Source of the DNA: an uncultured Ruminococcus sp.
Lineage (GTDB): Bacteria > Bacillota > Clostridia > Oscillospirales > Ruminococcaceae
Length of the DNA stretch: 13,605 bases
Assembly: GCA_946188175.1 (NCBI GenBank)
Contig: CAMHUJ010000008.1
Coordinates: 1-13,605 of the forward strand
Direction of reading: 5' to 3'
Position 1 is the first letter of the stretch. Every line of letters begins with the position of its first letter. The notes under the pieces were generated by a model that saw nothing but the letters and a program-made list of their open reading frames with translations, did not search any database and was not told where the DNA came from. This document shows, one piece after another, positions 4,910 through 13,022 of the stretch. A program made the position numbers and the translations under genes.

Positions 4910-7201
4910 TCAGGTCGTAGCAGGGTCAACAGGTGCAACGGTTTCTTCCGTCACTGCCGGAGGAACCTCCGCCTCTGTTGCAGATGTGACAGGCGGATCT
5001 GTCTGTGTGACAGGTGCAAGCGTCGTGGTCGTTGCAGGAGCCGGTCCCTTCAGACCGTCAACCTTCTCGAATGCGGCGTTCGCGTCCGCGCTGATCGTTT
5101 CATAGTTCTTCTTGTCGAAGTCAACACGGTAGCTGCCGATTGTGGCTTCCTTGCCGTTATCGTCATTGACCAGAACCGCGACAACGTCAACCGTCTCATT
5201 GCCCTCGATAACAAGCGAGGTGACACCGGCTGCATACTGCGGATCAAACTGACCGCCGATTGCTCTTGCAACGCCGCCCTCATAGAGACCGATATGGAAT
5301 TTACCGGATGCATTGGGCGGAATGTTGAAGGAGATACGAACCGGCTGTTCCTTCTTCTTACCGGAGGAAACGGTCAGCTCGATCAGCGAGCCCTCAGAGA
5401 CTTCTTCATTCGGCGTGACGTTCTGGTTCAGGACTGTGCCTTCCTCAGCCTCATCATCCACTTCCTTCTTTGCGAGCGTCAGCTTCAGGCTGTCCGCGGT
5501 GGTCTTTGCGAGGTCCCACTTCATACCGACGAAGTTCGGGACAGGTACGGTTTCCTTGTTCTTGCCGAGCGACAGCGTCACACGGACGTAAGAACCCGGC
5601 TCCAGCTCAACCGGTCCCTTCGGATCGGTCGAAATGACATTGCCCTTTTCGACGACCGGATCATACGACGAGCGCTTATCGACATAGAGACCCAGACCGA
5701 CAATCGTCGATTTCGCAGTCTCAAACTGCCAGCCGGCAACATCCGGCAGAAGCACCTTTCTCTGACCGAGCGAGACCTTGACATTGACGGTATCGCCCTG
5801 ACCGACCGGATCGTTTGCGGGGATATCCTGATCGAAAATCTTATCCTTCTCGTACTCGGAATACTCCTGGCTCAGAATCTCAATCCGGATCTTGTCGCCA
5901 AACTGCAATTTCGCCTCGTTGTAGTCCATACCGATCAGCGACGGCATCTTGAATTCCGCCGCATTGTTATCGCTGGTATTATTATTGATCATGTTCCAGA
6001 TCAGCATCGTAAACAGAATGGCTGCAACGATCATGACAACAATAATGACGGCACTGAGGATCGGAATAAAGAGCGACTTGGTCTCCTCCTCATATTCCTC
6101 CTCATCCTCGCCGGCACCTGCATAGGCAGCGGCAGCGCGGTAGGTACCGCCGCGGTCATCATACGGCTCATCGTCGTAATACTGCTCTTCTTCGTCGTAA
6201 TACTCCTGATCATCGTCATAGTATTCGTCTTCCGGCGGCAGATCGCGCTCCTCCGTGAGCGGTCTGTAGTTTCTGGTTTTGCTGTTATCGTCTTCTTCAA
6301 ACATATCCTGCACAGGCTCCTCCTCAAACAATTCGGGGTAGTATCCGAACACGCCGTCCGGATCCTCCTTAAAGGTCTGGAGATCATCCATCATGTCTCT
6401 TGCGGACTGATAGCGGTCCGCAGGGTCTTTTTCCATCGCCTTGAGAATGATCTCCTCGAGTCCGATCTGGATATCAGGGCGAATGGTGCTGGGCAGCGGT
6501 ACCTTTGCCTGCATATGCATAACTGCAATGCTGACAGGGTTATCGGTGTCAAAGGGCTTCTTTCCGGTGAGCATCTCATAGAGCATCACACCGACCGAAT
6601 AGATATCGCTCTTTGCATCGGTTACGCCGCCTCTTGCCTGCTCTGGGCTGATATAATGCACGGTGCCGATTGCTTTGTCGGTACCGGTTTTGCCATCCTC
6701 TCTGGCAAACTTTGCAATGCCGAAGTCCATGACCTTGATCGTGCCGTCACGGAGCATCATGATATTCTGCGGCTTGATGTCGCGGTGGACAATGCCCTTG
6801 CTGTGGGCATGCTGGAGTGCGCGGAGAATCTGAAGGATGAAATGTACCGCATCCTTCCAGCCGAGCTGTCCCTGCTGCTCCATATATTCATTCAGCGTAA
6901 TGCCGTCGATATACTCCATGACAATGAACTGAATGCGCTCCGAGAAGCCGACATCGTAGATCTTGACGATATTCGGATGACTGAGCACTGCAATCGCCTT
7001 GGATTCATTGCGGAATCTGCGCAGGAATTCCTCATTCTCTGCAAACTCCTTTTTCAGGATTTTGACGGCAACGGTCTTATTATCGACCACATCCGTTGCG
7101 CGGTATACATCCGCCATGCCGCCCTCGCCGATCCGCTCCGTGATCTCGTAGCGCCCGTCGAGCTTCTTTCCGATGTTCTTGTCATTGCGATCTTTTTCCA
7201 T
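4910..7201 (-). CDS. prkC: PASTA-domain Ser/Thr protein kinase (PrkC/Stk family)
   Basis: This 763-residue transmembrane kinase senses muropeptides or lipid II through PASTA domains and phosphorylates division, wall and translation proteins. The kinase domain (about 18-280) has the glycine loop IGEGGMADVY (24-33), K47, E66, HRDIKPQN (139-146), DFG (159-161) and GTVHYISPEQARG (179-191), so it should be active. A juxtamembrane segment (about 290-375) is strikingly rich in Asp, Glu and Tyr. The membrane helix is at about 377-403. Three PASTA repeats follow at about 417-479, 482-546 and 551-615. Next come an extra region (617-700, beta-rich by eye) and a Thr/Pro/Val-rich tail (720-763). The ATG at 7201-7199 is set by GGAGG at 7208-7212; an upstream in-frame start at 7225 has no such site. 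The 116-nt gap after prpC holds two small hairpins but no convincing promoter. Confidence 0.96.
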   Translation of the reverse strand: MEKDRNDKNIGKKLDGRYEITERIGEGGMADVYRATDVVDNKTVAVKILKKEFAENEEFLRRFRNESKAIAVLSHPNIVKIYDVGFSERIQFIVMEYIDGITLNEYMEQQGQLGWKDAVHFILQILRALQHAHSKGIVHRDIKPQNIMMLRDGTIKVMDFGIAKFAREDGKTGTDKAIGTVHYISPEQARGGVTDAKSDIYSVGVMLYEMLTGKKPFDTDNPVSIAVMHMQAKVPLPSTIRPDIQIGLEEIILKAMEKDPADRYQSARDMMDDLQTFKEDPDGVFGYYPELFEEEPVQDMFEEDDNSKTRNYRPLTEERDLPPEDEYYDDDQEYYDEEEQYYDDEPYDDRGGTYRAAAAYAGAGEDEEEYEEETKSLFIPILSAVIIVVMIVAAILFTMLIWNMINNNTSDNNAAEFKMPSLIGMDYNEAKLQFGDKIRIEILSQEYSEYEKDKIFDQDIPANDPVGQGDTVNVKVSLGQRKVLLPDVAGWQFETAKSTIVGLGLYVDKRSSYDPVVEKGNVISTDPKGPVELEPGSYVRVTLSLGKNKETVPVPNFVGMKWDLAKTTADSLKLTLAKKEVDDEAEEGTVLNQNVTPNEEVSEGSLIELTVSSGKKKEQPVRISFNIPPNASGKFHIGLYEGGVARAIGGQFDPQYAAGVTSLVIEGNETVDVVAVLVNDDNGKEATIGSYRVDFDKKNYETISADANAAFEKVDGLKGPAPATTTTLAPVTQTDPPVTSATEAEVPPAVTEETVAPVDPATT

Positions 7202-7207
7202 CACAAA

Positions 7208-7212
7208 CCTCC
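7208..7212 (-). promoter_or_regulatory. Ribosome site GGAGG deciding the prkC start, next to a small hairpin
   Basis: GGAGG on the minus strand lies 6 nt before the ATG at 7201, fixing that start. Immediately upstream, GCCGG and CCGGC (7215-7219 and 7227-7231) can form a 5-bp hairpin. A second stem, CGGGG/CCCCG (7280-7284 and 7296-7300), lies nearer prpC and has no T-run, so it is not a terminator. These may tune kinase translation relative to phosphatase. Confidence 0.5.
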
Positions 7213-7317
7213 GTGCCGGCTGCATTCCGGCAAAACTGTTTCATAACCCTTACAATCTCTATTTCTCATGTGCTGTCAGCGGGGCTGGAAGCATCCCCCG
7301 TGCACAAGAATCACAAA

Positions 7318-8070
7318 TTATTCCTCTGTATCCGTCATCAGCTCATCCGTCAGCAGAATGACCGAGATATTGTCTCTGCCGCCGCCCGCATTCGCCTCTG
7401 CGATGCAGACCTCCGGCACCTGCTCGGCAGGCGTCTGACGCATAATCTCCGCGATGCGCGCCGCCGGAACCATATTATATAAGCCGTCGGAACACAGCAG
7501 CACCTTGTCGCCGGAATTCATCGGGACCACCTGTATATCCGCAAGCACTCTGCTTGCAACGCCGACCGCACGCATCAGCTCATTGCGCCTTGCATGCGTC
7601 GCGCGCTCCTCGGACGTAATCATGCCCTGCTCATACAGAAGCTGCACGACCGTATGGTCGGTTGTCAGCTGCCGGAGCTCGCCCTCCTTCGGGAGCAGAT
7701 AGGCTCTCGAATCGCCGATATTGACAATACATGCCGTATGCTGCCGCACGAATGCACCGACCAGTGTCGTTCCCATGCGGGAGCGCATTCTGCTGCTGAC
7801 AGCCGCTCTGTATACCTTCTGATTTGCGACCGTGGCACTGCCGCGAAGCAGATCACAGATTTCCTCATCGGACATGCCGCTGTGATAGGCACTCTGGAAG
7901 TGCTCCTCCGCTGCGGCAATCGCCAGCTTACTCGCCGTACTGCCGTTTTCCATGCCGCCCATTCCGTCGCAGACAATGGCAAGCACGCCGTCCGGATAAC
8001 TCTCCGCACGGATCGAATCCTGATTTTCAGCTCTGGTTCTGCCGATGTCACAGCCCAGATACGCCTTCAC
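7318..8070 (-). CDS. prpC: PP2C-family Ser/Thr phosphatase (PrpC/Stp)
   Basis: This 250-residue soluble phosphatase is the usual partner that reverses PrkC phosphorylation, using two or three Mn/Mg ions. Conserved motifs are RTRAENQD (11-18, metal ligand D18), CDGMGG (34-39, D35), GTTLVGAF (100-107), VNIGDSRAYL (116-125), TTDHT (136-140), LLCSDGL (191-197, D195) and GGRDNISVIL (230-239, D233). All expected metal ligands are present and the length is normal. The GTG start at 8070 lies inside the end of rlmN, a 23-nt overlap. An in-frame TGA three codons upstream rules out an earlier start. The ribosome site is weak, so translation is probably coupled to rlmN. prkC follows 116 nt downstream. 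Confidence 0.96.
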   Translation of the reverse strand: MKAYLGCDIGRTRAENQDSIRAESYPDGVLAIVCDGMGGMENGSTASKLAIAAAEEHFQSAYHSGMSDEEICDLLRGSATVANQKVYRAAVSSRMRSRMGTTLVGAFVRQHTACIVNIGDSRAYLLPKEGELRQLTTDHTVVQLLYEQGMITSEERATHARRNELMRAVGVASRVLADIQVVPMNSGDKVLLCSDGLYNMVPAARIAEIMRQTPAEQVPEVCIAEANAGGGRDNISVILLTDELMTDTEE

Positions 8071-9145
8071 TGGTGCTCACCACGCTTTCTTCTGCGGCCT
8101 TCTCCGCGGTCTCTCGTCTGAGCTGACCGCAGGCAGCCTTGATATCCTCGCCGAGCGTCCGCCGGACGGTGGCATTGATGCCCTCCTGCTCCAGCAGCCG
8201 CCTGAATGCCTCTGCATGACCTGCCTGAAAGCCGGTTCCCGCAACCGGATTGACCGGAATCAGATTCACATGCGGACGCTGATTCGGAAACACCGGACGA
8301 AGCCGTTTTCCGAGCTGCTTTGCCGCTGCCGGAGAATCATTCTCACCGGCAATGACTGCATATTCAAATGTCACACGCCTGCCCGTCCTGCGGAAATAAT
8401 CGCCGCAGGCTTGCAGGAGCTGCTCAATCGGATACCGCCGGTTGACCGGCATCAGGGCATCCCGCGTTTCGTTATCCGACGCATGCAGCGATACGGACAG
8501 CGTCAGCGGAAGCTGCTCCTCTGCAAGGCGCTCAATCATCGGCACAAGTCCGCAGGTCGAGAGCGCAACATGCCGCAGGCTGAGATTCCTGCCCTCCTTG
8601 TTTGAGATCAGGCGCAGGAACTGCATCACATTCTCAAAATTATCAAGCGGCTCTCCGATGCCCATGAGCACGATGCCGCTGATCTGCTGCTCCGGCGGAA
8701 AATCTGCATCGGTACAGTAAATCTGTCCGAGCATCTCGGAGGGCGTCAGATTGCGCACAAATCCGAGCGGCGCGGAGGCACAGAATTTACAGCCCATTTT
8801 GCAGCCGACCTGCGTCGAAATGCACGCTGTCACGCCGTGGTGATAGACCATGCGGACAGTCTCGATACAGGACCCGTCAGAGAGCCTATACAGATATTTT
8901 ACCGTATCATCCGCACAAGAATCAAGCCTTTTCTCAATCTTTGGCAAGTTTATATAAAAGCGCTCTTGCAGCTCTGCCTGAAATTGTTTAGATAGTTCTG
9001 TCATTTTTGCGAAATCAAAGACGCGTTTTACGTGCATTTGCCGGAAAATCTGCTTTGCCCGGAATTTCGGCGCGCCCATTGCTCTGACCGCATCCTCAAG
9101 CTGCTCCGGCAGGAGACTCAGGATGTCGGTTTTCGGTGTATCCAC
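8048..9145 (-). CDS. rlmN: 23S rRNA/tRNA adenine C2-methyltransferase RlmN (radical SAM)
   Basis: RlmN methylates C2 of A2503 in 23S rRNA and A37 of some tRNAs by a radical SAM mechanism via a methyl-cysteine intermediate. The 365-residue sequence has the iron-sulfur cluster motif GCKMGCKFC (C115, C119, C122), GIGEPLDNF (162-170), a STCGL segment (196-200) and the C-terminal TLGEDIKAACGQL with C339, equivalent to the methyl-carrying cysteine. ACGQLR supports RlmN rather than Cfr, although the two are related. The GTG at 9145-9143 has AAAGGAG at 9155-9161. Residues 345-365 form a short tail after the conserved core; its coding sequence carries the start of prpC. A 39-nt gap separates it from the lipoprotein gene upstream. 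Confidence 0.97.
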   Translation of the reverse strand: MDTPKTDILSLLPEQLEDAVRAMGAPKFRAKQIFRQMHVKRVFDFAKMTELSKQFQAELQERFYINLPKIEKRLDSCADDTVKYLYRLSDGSCIETVRMVYHHGVTACISTQVGCKMGCKFCASAPLGFVRNLTPSEMLGQIYCTDADFPPEQQISGIVLMGIGEPLDNFENVMQFLRLISNKEGRNLSLRHVALSTCGLVPMIERLAEEQLPLTLSVSLHASDNETRDALMPVNRRYPIEQLLQACGDYFRRTGRRVTFEYAVIAGENDSPAAAKQLGKRLRPVFPNQRPHVNLIPVNPVAGTGFQAGHAEAFRRLLEQEGINATVRRTLGEDIKAACGQLRRETAEKAAEESVVSTSEGVSGL

Positions 9146-9184
9146 CGGTATCAGCTCCTTTCACTTGCAGCGTTCCGCGCAGGC

Positions 9185-9961
9185 TTATCCGGCTGCCGGC
9201 ATACGCTCCTTCTGATGCAGGAAATACAGATCGCTGTTAAAATCCTTCAGCTTTCCGTCCGACTTGTCTGCCGTGAAATCCCTGCCGTATATATGAATCA
9301 GATCGCCCGCGCCGTCTTCGCTTTTCTCATAAACCAGATCATACAGCTTAACGCGCAGCTGATCGTATTCATCCTCAATAAATGCGCCGAGCTTGCGTCC
9401 GTCCGGCATATCCGTCACGGATGCAATCAGCAGCAGATTGTCACTGCTGACACCCGCCTTGAGCGTCATTGTCTCCATATCGAGAAATGCCGTATCCCAG
9501 ACCAGTGCATACTGCCCCTCGCCTGCTTCAAACAGATGCCAGATTCCTTTTCTGTCAGCATCGGTGATGTTTCTGAGTGTCGCCCCGGGGAACAATCCGG
9601 CTGCAAGCTGCTCCGCCGCTGCGTCGTCTGCTGCGGATTTCTCCGCCGTGACGATTGTGCTGCTGTCCGAAACCGGACGGGCTGTCAGGAACGGCGGCGT
9701 CCCGAAGCTGTCGAAGTTTTTGCCGAATCCGATCAGGTCTGCATCCGTCAGATCGCGGATCGCATCCTGATCCATGCCGTTTACGCCGCCCTCGGACAGT
9801 CCCGCAGGCGTCTCTGCTGCCGCGCCGTCTGACTCCCAGCCGGACGGCGGACCGTAGACATTATATTCATTGCCCGAACAGCTGACAGACAGCATACCGG
9901 CCGTGATCGCCGCCGCGGAAAACATCAGCGCGGTCAGTTTTGTTCTGTGTGAATGTTTCAT
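9185..9961 (-). CDS. Predicted lipoprotein of unknown function inside the rsmB-rlmN interval
   Basis: I do not recognise a family. The 258-residue product starts with a basic n-region (KHSHRTK) and a hydrophobic segment ending LSVSC, so C28 is the likely lipidated cysteine. The residue three before C28 is Ser rather than the common Leu, so the lipobox is imperfect. Residues 29-80 are Gly/Ala/Asp-rich and probably a flexible linker. Residues about 85-245 look like a folded alpha/beta domain, with an ADRKGIWHLFEAGEGQYALV segment and many acidic residues. The ATG at 9961 overlaps the rsmB stop (ATGA) and has AAGGAG at 9967-9972. An earlier in-frame start at 10072 would lie deep inside rsmB and disrupt the signal. 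It should sit on the outer face of the membrane. Its presence in a translation/signalling operon is unexplained. Confidence 0.85.
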   Translation of the reverse strand: MKHSHRTKLTALMFSAAAITAGMLSVSCSGNEYNVYGPPSGWESDGAAAETPAGLSEGGVNGMDQDAIRDLTDADLIGFGKNFDSFGTPPFLTARPVSDSSTIVTAEKSAADDAAAEQLAAGLFPGATLRNITDADRKGIWHLFEAGEGQYALVWDTAFLDMETMTLKAGVSSDNLLLIASVTDMPDGRKLGAFIEDEYDQLRVKLYDLVYEKSEDGAGDLIHIYGRDFTADKSDGKLKDFNSDLYFLHQKERMPAAG

Positions 9962-11331
9962 ATGGACTCCTTCCGCATTCTGGCGATAAAGAATCCGTCG
10001 CTGCCGAGCATCTGCGGAAAGAGCGTTGTCATCTCCTGCCCGTATGCGGCAAGCGCCGGCAGATTCTGCCACGGCTTTTCCGGATGATATTCCGGATGCG
10101 CTGCTAAAAATCTGCGGACGACATCCTCATTTTCACGCTTTAAGACGGTGCAGGTCGAATAGACCAGTACACCGCCCGCTTTCAGCGCCCTTGCGGATGC
10201 CTCGAGAATCGCATACTGAATCTCCGGCAGCGCAGCCAGCTCATCCAGCGATTTATAGCGTATCTCCGGCTTTCTGCGAATCACGCCGAAGCCTGAACAG
10301 GGTACATCGCAGAGAATACGGTCCGCCTGCGGCTTTTCCGTTTCCCGCGCATCGCCCGCCTGCGCCGTAATGCAGGTGAGCTTTCGTTTTTCTGCGCCCT
10401 GACGGATCAGTCCGACACGCTTTTCATGCAGATCATAGGCATACACATGCCCCTGATTCTGCATCAGCTCCGCAATCGTGAAGCTCTTGCCGCCTGGTGC
10501 CGCGCAGACATCGAGCACGGTCTCCCCCGGCTGCGGATCGAGCGCGAGACAGCAAAGCTGCGAGGCAAGATCCTGCACATGCATGCTGCTGTTGCCGAGC
10601 GCTTTGGATTCATCAAAAAATCCGCAGCGGTACGGGTCAAGCGGGACGGTCTCCTGCCCGTCGGTCACCGTCGGGATCTCGGCGGTCTCGCCGCGCTTTT
10701 TGATCCTATACGCATTCGGGATGCCCGCCACCGTTTCAGCAAGCGGAATCTTCTTCTCACTGTTTTCGCAGAGCGGATTGCGCCGGAAATAGATCGGCGG
10801 CACTTCGGCGGCATCCTCTAAAAACGCCCTGACTGTTTCGGTATCATAATCGCTGAGCAGTGCATCAAGCAGCGGCAGCGGAACCGAATACTGCACCGAC
10901 ATCGCCGTGCGCACATCCTGCGACAGCGGAATCTCTTTGCCGCCGCGGATAAAGCTGCGAAGCACCGCGTTCACCATACCGGCGGCACTGGTCTTTTTCA
11001 GCTTCTTGACCGCCTCCGTCCAGAGATTGACGACCGCAGATTCCGGCGTGTGCAGATACAGCAGCTCATAGATGCCGCAGCGCAGCACGCAGCAGACTTC
11101 AAGATCGAGCTTCTCCGGCGGACGTTTGGAATGTGCCGCGATACAGGCATCGAGCGTCAGCATACGCTCATAAGTGCCGCGAAAGATGTTCCGGCAGAGT
11201 GCGCTGTCCTGCGGGGTAATATGTTCCGCATTTATCAGCGCATTTGTCAGTGCGAGATTGGAATAGCTTTTGGAACGGATCGAGCGGATCAGCGTCCGGA
11301 CTGCAAGCAGCCGTGCATCCAGCCCAATCAT
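9958..11331 (-). CDS. rsmB: 16S rRNA m5C967 methyltransferase RsmB
   Basis: RsmB uses SAM to methylate C967 (E. coli numbering) of 16S rRNA. The 457 residues hold an N-terminal NusB-like helical RNA-binding domain (about 1-145), a linker, and a Rossmann methyltransferase domain (about 235-455). Visible motifs are DVCAAPGGKS (274-283, SAM binding), CDVPCSGFGVIRRKPEIRY (341-359, with C345) and VYSTCTVLKRENED (390-403, nucleophile C394). Both catalytic cysteines of the RNA m5C family are present. The ATG at 11331 overlaps the zinc peptidase stop by 4 nt (ATGA) and its ribosome site is poor, suggesting coupled translation. Its own stop overlaps the lipoprotein start in the same way. Confidence 0.96.
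   Translation of the reverse strand: MIGLDARLLAVRTLIRSIRSKSYSNLALTNALINAEHITPQDSALCRNIFRGTYERMLTLDACIAAHSKRPPEKLDLEVCCVLRCGIYELLYLHTPESAVVNLWTEAVKKLKKTSAAGMVNAVLRSFIRGGKEIPLSQDVRTAMSVQYSVPLPLLDALLSDYDTETVRAFLEDAAEVPPIYFRRNPLCENSEKKIPLAETVAGIPNAYRIKKRGETAEIPTVTDGQETVPLDPYRCGFFDESKALGNSSMHVQDLASQLCCLALDPQPGETVLDVCAAPGGKSFTIAELMQNQGHVYAYDLHEKRVGLIRQGAEKRKLTCITAQAGDARETEKPQADRILCDVPCSGFGVIRRKPEIRYKSLDELAALPEIQYAILEASARALKAGGVLVYSTCTVLKRENEDVVRRFLAAHPEYHPEKPWQNLPALAAYGQEMTTLFPQMLGSDGFFIARMRKESI
9967..9972 (-). promoter_or_regulatory. Ribosome site AAGGAG inside rsmB fixing the lipoprotein start
   Basis: AAGGAG on the minus strand, within the last codons of rsmB, lies 5 nt before the ATG at 9961. 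It supports the short, signal-peptide-bearing form of the lipoprotein and reinitiation at the ATGA junction. Confidence 0.8.
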
Positions 11332-12008
11332 CTGCGACGACCCCGGATCGCCAGCAGACGCATGAGCTGTAAGAGGGATACGGCAACCGCTGCGACATAG
11401 GTCAGCGCAGCCGCCGAGAGTACCTTGCGGACACCCTTCTGCTCGTCGGAATTCAGCAGCATGGTATCCCGCAGTGAGCGGATCGCCCTGCCGCTTGCAT
11501 TGAACTCGACCGGCAGCGTGACAAGCTGGAAAAAGATCACCGCCAGAAAGAAAAATATGCCGAGCGTGATCAGCGTATAGCCGAGTCTGCCGCTGCCGCC
11601 GCCGAGCAGAATACCGGCGACAACCAGCAGATAGGATATCGTCGAGGAAATATTCGTCGATTTGACAATCGCATTGCGCAGCTTCACAGGCGCATAATTC
11701 TGCGCATACTGCACGGCATGCCCTGCCTCATGCATTGCAATGCCGACTGCCGCAACGCTGTCCTGATCGTAAACGCCCTCCGAGAGGCAGATCACATTCC
11801 GCGTCGGGTCGTAATAATCGGTCAGCTTTCCCGGAATCGGCTCGATTCCGACATTTGTGATGCCGTGGTCGAGCAGAAGCTGCCGCGCAGCCTCCGCACC
11901 GGTGATGCCGCGTTCATTGCGGACCTTGCTGTATTTGCTGTACGATGCATGCACATGAATCTGTGCGGCAACCGTAATAATCAGCGATATAATCACAAAA
12001 ATATACAT
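11328..12008 (-). CDS. Zinc-dependent membrane metallopeptidase (YugP family, PF04298)
   Basis: This 226-residue integral membrane protein carries HEAGH (93-97), the zinc-binding motif of gluzincin-type peptidases. A later PVEFNASGRA segment (166-175) may supply the third ligand through E168. Membrane segments lie at about 2-18, 122-138, 142-165 and 196-216. The family is widespread in Firmicutes as YugP-like neutral zinc metallopeptidases; the natural substrate is not known to me. The ATG at 12008 has AAAGGAG at 12016-12022. It begins 21 nt after fmt and its stop overlaps rsmB, so it is embedded in the translation operon. A quality-control role at the membrane is only a guess. Confidence 0.9.
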   Translation of the reverse strand: MYIFVIISLIITVAAQIHVHASYSKYSKVRNERGITGAEAARQLLLDHGITNVGIEPIPGKLTDYYDPTRNVICLSEGVYDQDSVAAVGIAMHEAGHAVQYAQNYAPVKLRNAIVKSTNISSTISYLLVVAGILLGGGSGRLGYTLITLGIFFFLAVIFFQLVTLPVEFNASGRAIRSLRDTMLLNSDEQKGVRKVLSAAALTYVAAVAVSLLQLMRLLAIRGRRR

Positions 12009-12029
12009 ATGCAGTCTCCTTTCCGCGGA

Positions 12030-12974
12030 TCACTCCGCAGCGGTCAGACAAGCCCCCTCCGGCAGACGGACACCGTTGAGATAATCCTGCACCTTCATCG
12101 GCTTGCTGCCCTCCGGCTGCAATGCCAGCAGACGGATCGCGCCGCCGTCACCGCAGACAAGATACAGCTTGTTTTTGCCCTCATGCAGCAGCGTTCCCGC
12201 CGGTGCATCGCTTGTCTTTTTGCCGTCAAAGCAGGAGCCGAGCAGCTTGATCCGCTTGCCTTCGAGCATTGCATAGCCCGTGACGGCGCGGATTGTGCGG
12301 TCGGTTTCTGCCGCAGATGCGCTGAAATCCAGACGGCTCATATCCTTTGTAATCTTTTCGGCATAGCAGACGCCTGCCTCACCCTGCGGCACCGGATGCA
12401 GCATTCCCTGCTCCAGCAGCGCAAGTGTTTCGTGCAGCGTTTCCGCAGAGAGCAGCGACAGTCTGTCATGCAGCGTTTCGGCGGTTTCGTCGTCGGCGAT
12501 GCGCGTTTTCAGAATATGCAGCATATCGCCGGTATCAAGCCCCTCTGCCATTTGCATTGCCGTGACGCCGGTTTCGGCATCGCCTGCAAGAATCGCACGC
12601 TGAATCGGTGCGGCACCGCGCCAGCGCGGCAGCAAAGAGGCATGTAAATTGATGCAGCCGTATTTCGGCAGCTCCAGAATCTCCTTCGGCAGAATCTGAC
12701 CGTAGGCAATGACGACAATCAGCTCGGGGTTCAGGATTTTCAGCAGATTCAGTGCATCCTCTGCATCTTCTCCCCTGCGCAGCGATTCCGGCGTATAAAC
12801 CGGAATGCCGAATTCCTGTGCCTTTGCCTTGACCGGCGTCGGCTGGAGCTTTTTGCCGCGTCCGCGCGGACGGTCCGGCTGGGTAAACACCGCCTGCACG
12901 GTATGTCCGTCCTCTTTGAGTATTTCCAGTGTCGGCACCGAAAAATCCGGTGTGCCCATAAAAACAATCTTCAT
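12030..12974 (-). CDS. fmt: Methionyl-tRNA formyltransferase Fmt
   Basis: Fmt transfers a formyl group from 10-formyltetrahydrofolate to initiator Met-tRNA. The 314 residues begin MKIVFMGTPDFSVPTLE, typical of the family. The catalytic segment INLHASLLPRWRGAAPIQRA carries N109 and H111, and GLDTGDM (145-151) carries D147, matching the catalytic Asn, His and Asp. The C-terminal domain from about 205 is the OB-fold that binds tRNA. The ATG at 12974 has an AGAGG-type site 5 nt upstream. In many Firmicutes def lies just before fmt; here the upstream gene is instead an ICMT-like protein 48 nt away. Confidence 0.97.
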   Translation of the reverse strand: MKIVFMGTPDFSVPTLEILKEDGHTVQAVFTQPDRPRGRGKKLQPTPVKAKAQEFGIPVYTPESLRRGEDAEDALNLLKILNPELIVVIAYGQILPKEILELPKYGCINLHASLLPRWRGAAPIQRAILAGDAETGVTAMQMAEGLDTGDMLHILKTRIADDETAETLHDRLSLLSAETLHETLALLEQGMLHPVPQGEAGVCYAEKITKDMSRLDFSASAAETDRTIRAVTGYAMLEGKRIKLLGSCFDGKKTSDAPAGTLLHEGKNKLYLVCGDGGAIRLLALQPEGSKPMKVQDYLNGVRLPEGACLTAAE

Positions 12975-13022
12975 ACGTTCCTCTCTGACCGCATAGCGGC
13001 TCTTTGTAATGATGTCAGCCGT

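Noticed and set aside
5294..7246. Plus-strand open frame of 650 codons antisense to prkC
   Set aside because: prkC on the other strand carries complete kinase and PASTA motifs. The antisense frame shows no family motif and is explained by codon bias.
7202..7317. Possible separate promoter for prkC (CTGACA-like element in the gap)
   Set aside because: No acceptable -10 lies at 16-18 bp from it. Only small hairpins without T-runs are seen, so transcription probably continues from prpC.
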